NCBI GenBank assembly: GCA_025765615.1
Contig: JAIVFJ010000319.1
Span: forward strand, 1 to 64,000
Reading direction: 5' to 3'
Length of the DNA stretch: 64,000 nt
Source: Zopfochytrium polystomum
Lineage: Eukaryota > Chytridiomycota > Chytridiomycetes > Chytridiales > Chytridiaceae
The translations under genes were made by a program, and so were the position numbers. The notes under the pieces are model-generated. The model was not told the DNA's origin and did no database searches. It was given only the letters and a program-made list of their open reading frames with translations. Below are positions 1-12,112 of the stretch, piece after piece (the first letter of the stretch is position 1; the number at the start of each line of letters is the position of its first letter).

Positions 1-78
1 GAGGCGCACAGCCACCACAGCCAGTCCAGCAGCTTGGGCTTGGCGGTAATGGCGTACTCGGCCTCGAACGTTGTTGTT
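1..78 (-). other. possible GC-rich coding end, cut by the window
   Basis: The first ~78 bases are GC-rich, unlike the AT-rich viral fragment that follows. On the minus strand one frame is open and reads a plausible Trp/Leu-rich stretch (KLLDWLWWLC), so this may be an exon of a gene extending beyond the window. No family is recognised and the piece is too short to be sure. Confidence 0.2.
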
Positions 79-110
79 GAATTTCAAGAAAATGAAAAGC
101 TCGTTAAAAA

Positions 111-824
111 ATGAACTTTTCTTCTAGATACTATTTTGAACTACAATCGTTACAAAGACAATTTGCATTCCATAAGTTTGGCTTGACAGAAATTAAAGTA
201 AAAAATGGTAAAGAATCGTATGATGAACAAGAATTAAGAAAAAATGGATCCACAAAATATTTTGACAAAAATATCTTCAAAAACTTTGGCGTTTATTCCG
301 AAATGAAACGCAATTTAGTTGTTGTTGATCTTGACAAAAAAGATGAAGTGTTCAGTGCAAAATCATGGTTTGAAGAGCATCTTGGGAAAATAGAAGAAAT
401 AAACACGCTTGTTACAAAGACAGTTGATGGTGGCTATCACATTTATTTCAGGTATGACAACTGGTTTCCTAAAGCTGTCAATAACACATCACTTTACACT
501 GACATTGAAGGTGAAGATCAAATAGTATTTGAAGGACAGGGTTAGGATGTATATGTAGACAAAGAAATTAGATCTGTGACTGGAAATGAGCTGAGTAAAT
601 TAGAGCTAGAATGGGATACAGACAAAGTAAGAATGGACTTTAAAAAAAGAATAGAAACTGACAATGACTCTGAAACAGAAGTTGGTAATGAAAATGAGTG
701 TGAATTTGAAAATGGCGACACTTTTTCAACTGGCGTCCTCACTTTTTCGGTGATCAACGTCACAGTAAAATGCAACATTGTAACCAGTCAAAAGAAAGAG
801 ATCTTCAAAAGGCGGTGCCTTTGA
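111..824 (+). pseudogene. viral AEP-type primase fragment with in-frame stop
   Basis: The reading frame from 111 encodes an archaeo-eukaryotic primase-like domain: VVVDLDKKD supplies the acidic DxD pair and GGYHIYF the conserved histidine. The same two motifs occur in the primase-helicase at 39,438-41,539, so the two are homologous. A TAG at 543-545 interrupts the frame, which then stays open to 824 with acidic, low-complexity sequence. Everything after the primase core (linker, SF3 helicase) is missing. The flanks are GC-rich DNA on the left and the NLR gene on the right. I read this as a relic of a separate viral insertion, although the window edge hides its context. Base composition is AT-rich like the 36-59 kb block. 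Confidence 0.7.
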
Positions 825-879
825 TAATGGTGAGAAAAACAGAAACACAGAACATCAAAGAGAAAGAGTCAATATCAGA

Positions 880-3800
880 TCAAAATTGTATGATAGAAGA
901 AGGGCCTTGACCAAAAGTAAACATATTTTGCCTTGAGAGGAGCTGGAAATTACCACGAGATTCAGGTGGAAGCCAGAAACAGACTTTTGTGACATTGAAG
1001 ATGAACCAAACACCATCACTTATCACAGATTCAAGAACCCCTTCCCCACTCTGCAGTCGCTGTCCTGACACATTACGTGCACTAAAATTGTGTGCCAGGC
1101 TTGGACCTGTGAGTGTGATATCGCTTCTGTCCACTGGCAATGCTGTTCTAAGCCTGACGAATATTCTTTTGCCATTTCTGTCCTTCAAAACAACATATTC
1201 CCCATCAGCACTAAATCCAGAAAACATTTTGAATGAAAAACCATCAAGCTTATGCAGCTCCTGGCCAGTTGAAGCATTCCAAATCCTGACTGTCTTGTCA
1301 TAACTTCCAGACACAACAAACTGCCCATCAGGACTGAATGCTGCAGAGGTGACATAATCAGAGTGACCCTCCAGCTTATGCAGCTCCTGACCAGTGGAAG
1401 AATTCCAAATCCTGACTGTCTTGTCCCAACTTCCAGACACAACAAACTGCCCATCAGGACTGAATGCTGCAGACTTGACATGATCAGTGTGTCCCTCCAG
1501 CTTATGCAGCTTCTGACCAGTGGAAGAATTCCAAATCCTGACTGTCTTGTCATCACTTCCAGACACAACAAACTGCCCATCAGGACTGAATGCTGCTGAG
1601 TTGACAAAATAAGTGTGTCCCTTCAGCTCATGCTGCTCCTGACCAGTCGAAGCATTCCAAATCCTGACTGTCTTGTCCCAACTTCCAGAAGACACAACAA
1701 GCTGCCCATCAGGACTGAATGCTGCAAAGTTGACATACGAAGTGTGTCCCTCCAGGTTATGCAGCTCCTGGCCAGTGGAAGCATTCCAAATCCTGACTGT
1801 CTTGTCATCACTTCCAGACACAACAAACTGCCCATCAGGACTGAATGCTGCACAGGTGACAGAATAAGTGTGTCCCTTCAGCTCATGCTGCTCCTGACCA
1901 GTCGAAGCATTCCAAATCCTCACTGTCTTGTCCCAACTTCCAGACACAACAAACTGCCCATCAGGACTGAATGCTGCAGAGGTGACACTTTCAAAGTGAC
2001 CCTCCAGCTTATGCATCTCCTGATCAGTGGAAGCATTACAAATCTTGACTGTCTTGTCATCACTTCCAGACACAACAAACTGCCCATCAGGACTGAATGC
2101 TGCACAGTTGACCCAATCAGAGTGTCCCTCCAGCTTATGCAGCTCCTGGCCAGTGGAAGCATTCCAAATCCTGACTGTCTTGTCACGACTTCCAGACACA
2201 ACAAACTGCCCATCAGGACTGAATGCTGCAGACTTGACTGGCCTGGTGTGTCCCTCCAGCTTATGCAGCTCCTGACCAGTGGAAGCATTCCAAATCCTGA
2301 CTGTCTTGTCATTACTTCCAGACACAACAAACTGCCCATCAGGACTGAATGCTGCAGTTTGGACCCAACCAGAGTGTCCCTCCAGCTTATGCAGCTCCTG
2401 ACCAGTGAAACTATTCCAAATCCTGACAGCCTTGTCATTACTTCCAGACACAACAAACTGCCCATCAGGACTGAATGCTGCAGAGGTGACATAATCAGAG
2501 TGACCCTCCAGCTTATGCAGCTCCTGACCAGTGGAAGCATTCCAAATCCTGACTGTCTTGTCCCAACTTCCAGACACAACAAACTGCCCATCAGGACTGA
2601 ATGCTGCAGACTTGACATGATCAGTGTGTCCCTCCAGCCTATGCAGCTTCTGACCAGTGGAAGAATTCCAAATCCTGACTGTCTTGTCATCACTTCCAGA
2701 CACAACAAACTGCCCATCAGGACTGAATGCTGCTGAGTTGACATAATCAGTGTGTCCCTCAAGAATATTCAAACAGGAAGGCCAAGATTTTGGTTGCCCC
2801 TTGGCAACTATGGGGCATGACACACTTCTAGGCACATTCTGAACAAAAGTTTTAAAAAATTCACAGTCACTTGGGGAGAATGGAACAGCAGTGAAGTAAA
2901 CTTGCAACGCAGATGCCTTGAGTGGAATGAGAAACTTTTGCAAAACCCTTTTCATGTCTTCCATCAGGGTGTATAGTCGTTTCTTTTCAGGAATAGCACC
3001 AAGACTCTGGAGCTTTCTCATGGCAGGAATCACCAAATGGAGTGAGTCTAGCAAGCTGCATGCTTCCAAGTAGTGATGTCCGTGTTGCACAAGAAATTTT
3101 TGCAATTCAGCAAAAAGAGTCTGATCAAGAAAAAAGGATGGAGTGGTTGGCACAGGCTTCTCAATTGCATCTCCTTGCAAATCTTCAGTGGCCTCTTCAA
3201 ATTTTTGTGGAGGAAGTTTCATACTTCCTGGCTGAAGCAGGCTGCTGTCCTGAGTGTCTTCCTCAGCGGCAAACAACCTTTCATCACCATCACCATCACC
3301 ATCACCACCACCATCTTTTTGGACATTCTTCTCATTATTTGAGCTGTGTTTGGGTAGCCCATTGGCTCCTGAGTCAAAGCAGTGCTCCCAGAAATACTTC
3401 ACTGCGTATCTGACTTGCTCAGGGATTCTGTTCTGCACTTTCTCATCAAAATCAGGAATCTCAGAATGGAATTCTGAGAATGGCAGATCACACATATTAA
3501 ATTTCAGGTTTCTGTCCAGTGCACTGATGCACAGCCTTGCAAATTCAGAGTGGCTACTTTTTGAGTCAATGTGAAGAGACAACTTGCATCTTTCAGGATT
3601 AATCAGGTAGTCTTTAACAGATTTGTGGAAAATCCTGATCTTCTTGGTGGAACCATCGAGCACAAGGATAGGATCAAGCATCCGGATGTACCTCATCACA
3701 TTTTCAGGTTTCTCCTTGTCCAGCAGAGAGACAATGGCTGCTGCAGTCAGAGGTTCATAGGCAAGAACAATGATGGACAACACAGCACAGAGAAGATTTT

Positions 3801-6750
3801 CCAAAAAACTCGCTTTGATAGACTGAAGGATGCCATTGAATATTCTGTCATACATCAAGTCAATGCTTCCATCCATCTTGTCACCCTCGGTAAGGTCTTT
3901 AATTTGCTCAACAGTGATTTCTTCAGTCTCTAATTTTCCCAAATAAGTGCAAGCAGTCACAAGCCAGACAAAAATTCCAGCAGACTTTGACACCAGAATC
4001 TCAGATCCCTCATCAACAACAGATTGCTCAGCATTTGAAGACCAGAGGAAATTTCTTGTGAACTCAATCTGGTCTTGAGTGTTCTCCTCAGCTGTTGGCT
4101 CAATCACCTCAAAGGGAATCTTCTCAAAGGCTTTTGCAATATCTACTTCAGGGCGTCCAGTCACCAGCATCTTCACATTGACTGGAAGCAGCCTGTTCAG
4201 TTCCTGAAAGACTGCAAGAATCTCGTTCCTCTTTCCAATGGTTCCACACTCATCCAGGGCATCCACAACCAGGACCACAGGTACATTTAGCTTCGTGCTT
4301 TCAACAACCTTCTTCAATGGCTGAACAAGCAATACTTTCATCATCTCAAACAGAGATCTGGACAGAATATCTGGATTGTCTTGCTTGACTTGAAGCAGAA
4401 TCTCTCCATACTGAAGACTGAACTTTGCAAAGCCAAACACAAGAGTCAAGACCAGGTGTCGAGCACTGCTGCGACGCTCGTCATCATGCTTGCAAAAGAA
4501 CAAGCCACCAAGCATTCCCTGGGCCTGCAGCTCCCTGGAGACCATGGCTGCCATCACAGTCTTGCCCACTCCAGCAATGCCTTTCAACCACATCACCCTG
4601 TTGGTGCTGGCAGCAGGGGAATAATCTGGAGAAAGAAACTTGAAGACTCTCTTGAGCAACCACACCCTGGATCCAGAAAGCACATTCTTCAGGAGAGCCT
4701 CCCTCTCAAGATCCATGTATTCAGACAGTGGAGACAACCAGTTCTCCAATTCAGCCAAACTAGATCTGGAAAGTGAAATATCTTGGCTTGGACTGGGAGT
4801 TTTTAATTCAGCCTTACGGCGACTGTACACTTCTCTGGCTTCAGTCACAATCCTGTGAAAGTTAAAAGAAGGGCATGTGTAAGTAATAAAAGGGGTAATT
4901 TAAAAAAAAATGTGTTGGCACACACTTCATTACATCATTCTCAGGATTTCCTTTTGGCCCATTCAGGTCTAAAATCATCTTGATTGTTTGAGACACAGAT
5001 TGGAGGCCAGGACTTAAAGGGTGGGCATGGGGGTGGTCAGGAAACTTCTTGAGATCAAAGGTGCTGAAGTCCACCATGACCTTTGCCTTTTTGCCATTTG
5101 CCAAGGTCGCCTCATCTCGGCATGAAAGAAGAACAGGAAGGATGTCATGGCCTCTTTCTTTCTTCATCTGAAGTGCCAGCTCCCACTAGACACATTTGTC
5201 AGAGGGGAATACCAATGGGGACAACAAACTCACTTCCAACAAGCAGTTGTCAGGCTCTTTGTCAGCCTTTTGCATTCGGCCCATGCTTGCATCAGAGCAC
5301 AGGAGAATGATGACTGAAGAGTGAAACAGTCCAGACATGAAGTTGATTCCCCAATCCTGGGCATAGGCCAGGCACTCTGCATCCCAAAAAGCATGTCTCC
5401 CACCCATCCTGGACTCCTCAGTGAGGACAGATCCAGTGTAAGCTTCCAACAGGGTGATCTTCATTCTGTCAAACAGGTTCCTCGCAAAACCTGCCTCAGA
5501 CGCTTGCCGGTAGCTGACAAGGATTTGAGAGCAAGCCACAGGGAGAAGCACAATGAGGAACAAACCTGATGAAAAAGGGGTGTTTTTGAACACAGCTTTT
5601 GCATTCCCAGTCATCTGGAATCAGCTCAATCCATTTATCTGGGATAGTCAAGAAAACACACCAAAGAATTGGCCATGAGCGATTGAGGCAACGAATTGAA
5701 TCAGGTTCCTCACCTTTCTTCAGTGGAAGACTCTTGTCATAGCTGTCACCAACAGTAGCTGCCACAGTTGAGTTGCCACCAGAAGCTATGGTGGGAGCAG
5801 CAAGAGCAGCAGGAGCAGCAGGAGGAGCAGGACCAGCCTCAAAACTAGTGTTGCTTGTGCCAGCAGCAGCAGGGGCGACATTTCCAGTGGCACTGGCGCT
5901 CACAGGGAGCACCTTGAATTTCGTGAGATTCAATTCACGCTGAAACAAGGACAAAAAAAAAGGAAGAACCTTACTTTCCACTTGTAATTCTGAGAAAGCA
6001 GACTGGGCAGATCATCACTGGTGTCAAGGACCATTGCATCGCTGGTGGCAGAGTCCACGTACACCAACTCAATGGCAGGAGAGATCTGGAACCTTGCAGC
6101 CACAAGCTGAAGCAAGCCATCAAAACCTGTGTTGGTTGGAATGTGGATCTTCCATCCAAGGTCATTGTAAACAAATGCCACAATCCATGCAGTTGTTTTG
6201 CTGGTCATTCTCCTATGACAGCACAATTGGTGATGGGCTCTGCAACGAAAAGTTGAATGTTAGATTTGGTGAGTATTTGGTGAAATTTTTGAGAAAGAGC
6301 TTTTGAAGGGAGACTGCCATAGAGGCACAGGGATTCTGGAAGCACTCAGTGTTAGTTTAGAAGGAGTTGGCTGGTCAGTTTCCAGAACCTGATTAGTGCA
6401 AGAAGAGGAGAAAGAAAAGAGCAAATTGGGATTCAACGGCTGGGATTGAGCCTGAGATGTTCATTGGATGGATCATTTGGTGTTTAAGAGTTTAGAAGAC
6501 AGCAAATGAAATTATTAAAGATGACTGTTGATTATCACATTAACCCCCCGCCCCAGATTGCTTACCGCTGTTGATACTTGTCGACATGAAACGAAATCTT
6601 GATTCTTGCAAAGAGAGGGTCTGCTGCTTGTTGAGAGGGGTGCGGTACAGTCAGCTGGTTAGTGGCATTGACTTCAAATAAGGGACAGAGGTTTGCTCGC
6701 TCACTGTGTTGTTGTTGCATTGAAGTCGTTGCCCTCATGGTTGAATCCAT
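880..6750 (-). CDS. NLR-like receptor: PB1-like, TIR, NACHT, WD40 repeats (7 exons)
   Basis: Proposed exons on the minus strand: 6750-6566, 6212-5975, 5939-5714, 5638-5594, 5565-5234, 5185-4926, 4852-880. All junctions are GT-AG and keep one frame of about 1752 codons. In order: a PB1-like fold (~66-141), an Ala/Pro linker, a TIR-like domain (ILVSYRQASEAG near 243, WELALQ near 343), a NACHT ATPase with Walker A GIAGVGKT (~520) and Walker B VVLVVDALDE (~620), an acidic Gly/Asp tract, and 12 almost identical WD40 repeats plus a degenerate 13th (~1125-1630). Family knowledge: this is the architecture of STAND immune receptors, where WD40 senses a ligand, NACHT oligomerises and TIR signals or degrades NAD. 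The function here is inferred. The weakest junction is the 28-base intron 5593-5566; the start at 6750 is the first ATG in frame. Confidence 0.85.
1250..2765 (-). repeat. 126-bp WD40-coding tandem repeat, 12 near-identical copies
   Basis: Twelve consecutive 42-residue units share the core AAFSPDGQFVVSGS..DKTVRIWN with almost no change. The residues just before AAF (after EGHT or EGHS) and the one between SGS and DKT differ between units. One unit carries an extra serine (VVSSGSW). Such high internal identity with variation confined to a few blade-surface positions matches the highly internally conserved WD40 arrays of fungal HET-type NLRs, which evolve by unequal exchange. Confidence 0.9.
3282..3313. 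repeat. (ATCACC)n microsatellite inside the NLR gene
   Basis: A run of ATCACC-type hexamers encodes a Gly/Asp tract (GDGDGDG) in the linker between the NACHT and WD40 parts. It is in frame and likely length-variable. Confidence 0.8.
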
Positions 6751-8490
6751 CTGAGCATCGATGCGTCTGGGGTGGTCCGGTGCTCTTGCAGGGAGAGAGG
6801 GTCGGAGGGCGGGGTGTGTGGGTGGGAGAGTGGATGGACTGCAAGCCGTTTGTCTTTCAGCGGATCCGACCTGATCCAGACGTCGCCTGATCCATCTGAG
6901 CGATGTGTCCACAGTGCTGGCGAGCCTGTAAAAGAAGGGAGGGAGGGAGGCGGGCGGACGGCGATGGGATGGATGGATCGATCTGGGCGGGAAGGGCGCG
7001 ATGGATCTCGAATCTGCACCGACCTTGTCGACGAAAATCCTTTTTTTTTTTTTTTTTTTCTGACGCAGAACACACACACACACTCACACACATACACGAC
7101 ACAGGCACAAGGCGGGCTCTCTCTCGTGGTCTGGCTTTCACTCAGCGTCACTGCGCGGGCTGCCACGCGTTCGGCATCCTACTCAAGCACAGGCACGCCT
7201 GCGCCGCTTGCCGCTTGCGCGGCGGCCACCGTCGGCGGCGGCGGCGGCGGCCAATGACATCCCAGCGTGCGGACAGTGGCATGTCGCTTGCTTGCGTGCT
7301 GCTTGCTGTACGCCCTGCATTCGCATTTCTCCCAGGGGGCCTCCAGCCTGCGCTCTGTGGCGGGCCACACGTGCCTCTTTGGCGTCTACTTCGTTCGGCC
7401 CGCGGCGCTGTGGTGCGGGGACAGGCGCTTATGGTTCTAGAGATTGGAGCGCATCGAATGCAACGCCACCTGGCGTCGCACGGCGGGAGAGACGACTATT
7501 GCTTGTTATTATGACAGACTATTTCTTGTTGAAAAGACGTGGGACGCAGGGCGAGCGGATCTTGCTACTCTTTGGTTCAAACTACCCTGATGGCGATGCG
7601 AATCGCATAAAGCAGACCCAACGAATCTCTTTCTCGCATCATTCTTCCTCGCCCTCCCAGCGCGTCGTCCTGCATCTTCACCAGCCCCCCGCCCCCTCCC
7701 ATTTCCCAAGCGTCCTCAGCGCATTTTCTCTCGGGTCCGCGCACTTTTGCTTTGCCGGTGGCCATAGAACTTCCCCACACCACCAGGTTTCTCCAGCCCG
7801 CGTCGCAACGCGCCGGGTACCCGTACTTTGCAACGACCTTGCGGCAAGCTCGCCCTTTTTTTTCTTTTTGACTAGCTCAACGGGGGGTACTGCAGACGTT
7901 TGCGCTTGCCGCGATTAGCGCGCGCTTGGGGATGAGGAACAGCCGAAATCAGGGAGATAATATCCATAAATAACGAAAGCGTTAAAGCCAGCGCAGCTTA
8001 CAGTCAAGCTCGAGTCTTTGGCACACACAGCACAAAAGCAACAGGTGATGAACCAAAAATATGCATGTATTAATATCTGATTACATGAACTGAAACCGCC
8101 CACATCCCCCCGCCAACCGGGGGCCCTTCCTTGCTCGTAGCAAACAAACAAGGTGAAATCAGTCGTAGAGAGAGAGAGTTAGGGCGTGAGTAAGCAAGCA
8201 GCCCGGCACTCACGAGAGCGACTGCGCTACCCCTGTTGTTGTGTGTTCAAAGCAATAATGTTTGGGCCTAAGAAAGCAGCTGTCGAAAGAGAAGAGTGAT
8301 ACAATTAAAGCCTTTCAACCAACCCAAGAAAGAAAAAACCGAGCTTTTTGCTGTGTCGGTTTCTGAGCACACCGCCCGCAGCCCCTCCGTTTCCCTCCAT
8401 TTTTAACCTCACCCGGACCCCGCTGTGTTCTAGAGGCAGCGGTAGACGACGGTCGGCCTCGCCGCGCGAGGGCGGATGGCTCGGTAGGGT

Positions 8491-8525
<35 letters not shown>

Positions 8526-8990
8526 TCTCTGGCTGGCACTTCCGTAGGGATGGGCGATGGGATGAAAACCTAGCAGGTGGTTGACTCCGGGTGGGCGGGT
8601 TCCCGTTGGCGGCCAGCCGACCAGGACGACCAGGACGGTCGGGCGTGTGTTCGGCCGCCTCGGTCAAATGGGGTGATAGTCGCCAAGAGCGACGAGAGCG
8701 AGAAGTAGCTGTCCTTTGAAGAAAAAAGAAGAGCGGGCTGTTGCTGCTTACTGTAAGAATGTTAGTATTACCTCGCGATCGCTAGTTTTGTGTTCGTGAA
8801 GGGGGGGGGGGGGGGGCGGCCGGAGAGGACCCCACGCAAGGTTGGTTGTACATACATAGTGCAAACTGTTCATTCACATTCAGATTGAATATCTGAAGGT
8901 CCTGGCAGGACGAACGGGGCGGACGAGCTGCGCAGAGCGGAAGGCGGCGCCGCGGCGCTCGGAGCGACAAACTTCCGCGGCCTCGCCGCG
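6751..8990. other. GC-rich intergenic region upstream of the NLR gene
   Basis: About 2.2 kb with no convincing gene. It holds a T run (7041-7060), a CA-rich stretch (7070-7100), a GGC run (7225-7250), and G runs at 8491-8523 and 8799-8815. Long ORFs here are Pro/Arg/Ala-rich on both strands, as expected by chance in GC-rich DNA. The part next to 6750 should include the NLR promoter, but I see no defined motif. Confidence 0.5.
8491..8523. repeat. 33-base G homopolymer
   Basis: An uninterrupted run of 33 G. Its length in the assembly is unlikely to be exact. It could form G-quadruplex DNA. Confidence 0.9.
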
Positions 8991-9509
8991 ATGGCGCTGG
9001 CCCTGGACGTCGTCGTCTGCGCCCAAGACCCGCTCGAGGAACTCACCGACCTCTGCGGCGCCGCCGCGGAGGACGCATTTGGGCTCGACGACGACGTGTT
9101 TCTCCAAATCGACGCGGCCGCGGCGGCCCGCAGCCCCGCGGCGGCCGCAGACATTGTGGGGCTGCTGCTCGACGCCGGGGCGGACCCCGCCGGGCTTGTG
9201 CAGCTGTTTCGCGACGACGGCGACGGCTGGTGGCAGCGGCCGGCGACCAGCATGGGTGGCGGCAACGGCAGCTGGTCGGCGTACCACCTCGACCGGCTGC
9301 TGTGGAACATCGAGGCGGTGTTCTCGGGGGTGGACGAGGCGCGTCGACGGCGGTGCCTCGAGTGGCACGAGCTGGCAAGAGCGGTTGCGATGCGTGCCAG
9401 CGACGCGGGGTTTGAGGTGGTGGACGAGGACGAGTTTTGCGAAAAGGTGTGGAGGCCGTGGTGCAAGCGATCGGGCGGACTGGTGGGGAGAGTCCGGGAT
9501 CACTTTTGA
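8991..9509 (+). CDS. hypothetical acidic protein, 172 aa
   Basis: An open frame beginning MALALDVVVC with strong GC3 bias and balanced amino-acid use (many Asp, Glu and Ala, several Trp, tracts such as WNIEAVFSGVDEAR). That is more protein-like than the Pro/Arg-rich shadow frames on the other strand. I do not recognise the family. The frame is open about 100 bases upstream of this ATG, to a TGA near 8886, so an upstream exon or an earlier start cannot be excluded. It lies 355 bp before the F-box/WD gene on the same strand and shares its base composition. Confidence 0.45.
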   Translation: MALALDVVVCAQDPLEELTDLCGAAAEDAFGLDDDVFLQIDAAAAARSPAAAADIVGLLLDAGADPAGLVQLFRDDGDGWWQRPATSMGGGNGSWSAYHLDRLLWNIEAVFSGVDEARRRRCLEWHELARAVAMRASDAGFEVVDEDEFCEKVWRPWCKRSGGLVGRVRDHF

Positions 9510-9864
9510 TGGCGTTGAATAGAAAATTATGAAACGAGATTTGATATGGATTTGAAGAGCAGCGGTCGGGTCATCGACACCAGCGGGATCGCCCAACCCA
9601 TTCAACTCTCGACGTTGCTGCCAAACCTCCGGTGGTCGGCGTGTCGGCTCAGGTTAACTCGGCAACAGGAGATGCTGCCGGTTTTTTCTCTGCATCGGCT
9701 GAACACTTTGTGTCGTTCTGGCACTCACGTTGGCCAAGCCCAGTCGAATGTGCACTGATGGGCTGGGGTCGAGCAGGGCCGCAGCAGGACGGCAGTAAGA
9801 CGGCAGTCGCCCCAAGACAAGAGAAAAAGGCGTGCAACTACTGTAACCAGTTGCTTGTGTCAAG

Positions 9865-11022
9865 ATGAGCGCCAACGACAACGACAACGACACTCCGCCC
9901 TCTTGCGCTGCCAGTGTCCGACAACCCTGCACACTATCACCTGGCCACCGAATCCAATTCCCGCACGGAGCACCGATATCTCCTCTCGCCCCTGCCTTCC
10001 GAGATCGCACACGCATCGTCGCATACATCGCAGACCACCGCTCCCTCGCCTGCCTTTCCTGCGCGTCCAAAAGTTGGTCCGTCCTCGCCTTCCGGGATGA
10101 GCACTGGCGGCCCTTGTTTCTTGCGCAGTGGACAAGCCCGCGGATGCGGACGGCCGATGCGCACGGCGGCGGCGCCGGCAACCCCGCCGGTGGCACGGCA
10201 CAGCTGCCGCCTGTCGAGGACGTTGCGTGGAAGAAGCTGTACGAGTACCGCCTGGCGCTCGAGAGCGATGGACCAGTGGGAACCCAATCAAAAAAGTGTT
10301 TCCCCTCCCGCTTCTCGCACATCCTCTGTATCGACTCGAACTACATTGTGCTGGGGTCCCTCACCGGTTATGAAGTCGTCCGACGATCGGATTTTCGCGC
10401 CATCCAGACTTTACCGGCGCCTCCCAGCTCACGCGTTCCAGACGCACTCTTTCCCGGTGCCGCCGTCAACGCTGAAAGCACCGCGATCCTCACAGCGGCG
10501 CTTGACAGGGGAGAGGTGCATCTGCGGGACTTCCCGACTGCGCCACGAGAATGCATTGGCTGGATCGGAACTTTCATTTACTCTGCTTGCCCCCGTCGGG
10601 CAAACCTTTGGAATGGAGCAACCGGTGCCTTGCTTGAGAATCTGCCTTTTGCCAATTGCTCGTGGAGCACGAACGGCTGCAAACTCTTTTCGCTTTCGGC
10701 GGATGGCTCAATCCGCATCTGGAGCCCGACGACTGGGGCATGGGAACCGCGAGTGCTTGTGCCAGGCAACCCCAACAACGTGCGACTCGGATCCCTTCTG
10801 GCCAATGGCAAGCTAGTCGCGCTAAAGTGGCCCAGGGACGGCGTTTCCGTGTGGAACGTTGCGACTGGCGTCCTAGTGTCAACCACCACTTTGGAAGCAG
10901 AGAATTTCTTTTCGCCAATAATTATGAACGGAAAGAGGGTCTTCAAAGCTCCAAATGAGCAAATCAAGGTGTGGGATATTCCTTCTGGGAGTGTACGTTG
11001 GTTCGAGGGTTTCACTGATTAA
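9865..11022 (+). CDS. F-box-like / WD-repeat protein, 385 aa
   Basis: A single-exon frame from ATG 9865 to TAA 11022. Residues ~50-90 (IVAYIADHRSLACLSCASKSW and the following DEHWRPLFLAQW) resemble an F-box: hydrophobic helix, L..LS..SK.W, then W..L....W. The C-terminal half has WD-like blade ends: IRIWSPTTG, VSVWNVATG and IKVWDIPSG. F-box/WD proteins are usually substrate adaptors of SCF ubiquitin ligases: the F-box binds SKP1 and the propeller binds substrate. The role here is inferred. The repeats are divergent, unlike the NLR gene's uniform array, so this is an ordinary slowly evolving propeller. Confidence 0.75.
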   Translation: MSANDNDNDTPPSCAASVRQPCTLSPGHRIQFPHGAPISPLAPAFRDRTRIVAYIADHRSLACLSCASKSWSVLAFRDEHWRPLFLAQWTSPRMRTADAHGGGAGNPAGGTAQLPPVEDVAWKKLYEYRLALESDGPVGTQSKKCFPSRFSHILCIDSNYIVLGSLTGYEVVRRSDFRAIQTLPAPPSSRVPDALFPGAAVNAESTAILTAALDRGEVHLRDFPTAPRECIGWIGTFIYSACPRRANLWNGATGALLENLPFANCSWSTNGCKLFSLSADGSIRIWSPTTGAWEPRVLVPGNPNNVRLGSLLANGKLVALKWPRDGVSVWNVATGVLVSTTTLEAENFFSPIIMNGKRVFKAPNEQIKVWDIPSGSVRWFEGFTD

Positions 11023-11759
11023 TTCATGTGTCACCTTCACTTCATTGCAATGCTCAATGACAGAACATTGCTCTTTTGCCACCACCCTAGCCTAGCCTTT
11101 CCTGCTCAGCAACATTATCATCAAACATGGGAAGGGGTTAGTGGTAACCTCTGCTGCTCTGCCAGAGGGGAATTGCTGCATCACAAGCAGAAAGCCAAGT
11201 GTCCAACAACATTAGCAATTTGTCGCCTTGCACCACAAGTTGCTGGCATGCTTGGCATCAAATTAGAGGACAACGCATGCAGGGGTGCACTGTGGGCAGA
11301 ATACGGTGGTTGCCGTTTGAGGTACTTTGGAGTCAGAGGTGAGAATTCTCCCTCCAAGCGCGAGGCTTTGCTCCTGCGAGGGGCAAGCTGCACATGACCC
11401 TGATTATGGCTTTTTTCATTCATTCTCCTGTTCCCAAATGTTTTGGTTTAGGAATAGGTGAGCAGTTGCTCTGTAGGGTTTAACTCTGGCTAGATCCGCA
11501 ATTTGACTCAATTTATTTTCCAGCTAGATGCAGAAAAACTTTTTTTTTCTCACTCGTTTCACACCTTTTCTCAATGTCATTTGCAAATCAATAAAGAAAA
11601 AATATAATTTTTTATGTTTTCTTCTTTTGTATTGAAAACAAAGTGCATTTGTGGTGGTGAGAAAACAAGAGGTTTTCAGTACAGCGCTGTAAGTTTTTAA
11701 CCAGAAATCACGAATATTTGCAATACACCTGACATTTGATTGGCCAAATTGCGCCAAAT
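11023..11759. other. intergenic, no gene seen
   Basis: AT-rich towards the right, with no coding signal or RNA gene that I can support. It ends at the 5' target-site copy (CAAAT) of the solo LTR. Confidence 0.5.
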
Positions 11760-12112
11760 TGTTATGAATCACCCTCTGGAAACCTCTGGAACCTTCTAGA
11801 ACATTCCTTCATGGAACCTTCTGGAACCTTCTGGAACCTTCTAGAACATTCCTTCATGGAACCTTGTGGAACCTTCTGGAACCTTCTTTGCTTTCCTGAC
11901 TTGTCTTGTTGTCATTGGTATCATTGGTATCATTGTATTACTAATTGCTCTTTCTGGAACTTTCTTGGAGTCTTGACAAGGAACACTCTCAAAAGGTATA
12001 AAAGGGGGATGGGGGACCTGTCCCATCCCTCAAGTGAATTATTGTTTCCAATACAATCATCACTCCTCTCAGTTCCTTGTCTGCCTTGCCCTGTCCTGCC
12101 CTGTTCCTGACA
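11760..12112 (+). mobile_element. solo LTR of the chromovirus family, with 5-bp TSD
   Basis: Starts TGTTATGAATCACC and ends TTCCTGACA, like the LTRs of the element at 47,218-50,396 but in the opposite genomic orientation. It contains the same repeated GGAACCTTCTGGAA-type block and a TATAAAAGG box. It is flanked by CAAAT at 11755-11759 and 12113-12117, a perfect 5-bp target duplication. This is a solo LTR left by LTR-LTR recombination. Confidence 0.95.

Noticed and set aside
1185..2762. Long open frames on both strands across the WD40 region
   Set aside because: They are shadow frames of the 126-bp repeat; the NACHT-WD40 frame has the domains and the splice context.
6772..7918. Long GC-rich plus and minus frames near the NLR start
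   Set aside because: Arg/Pro/Ala-rich composition on both strands, no motif and simple repeats inside; chance in GC-rich DNA.
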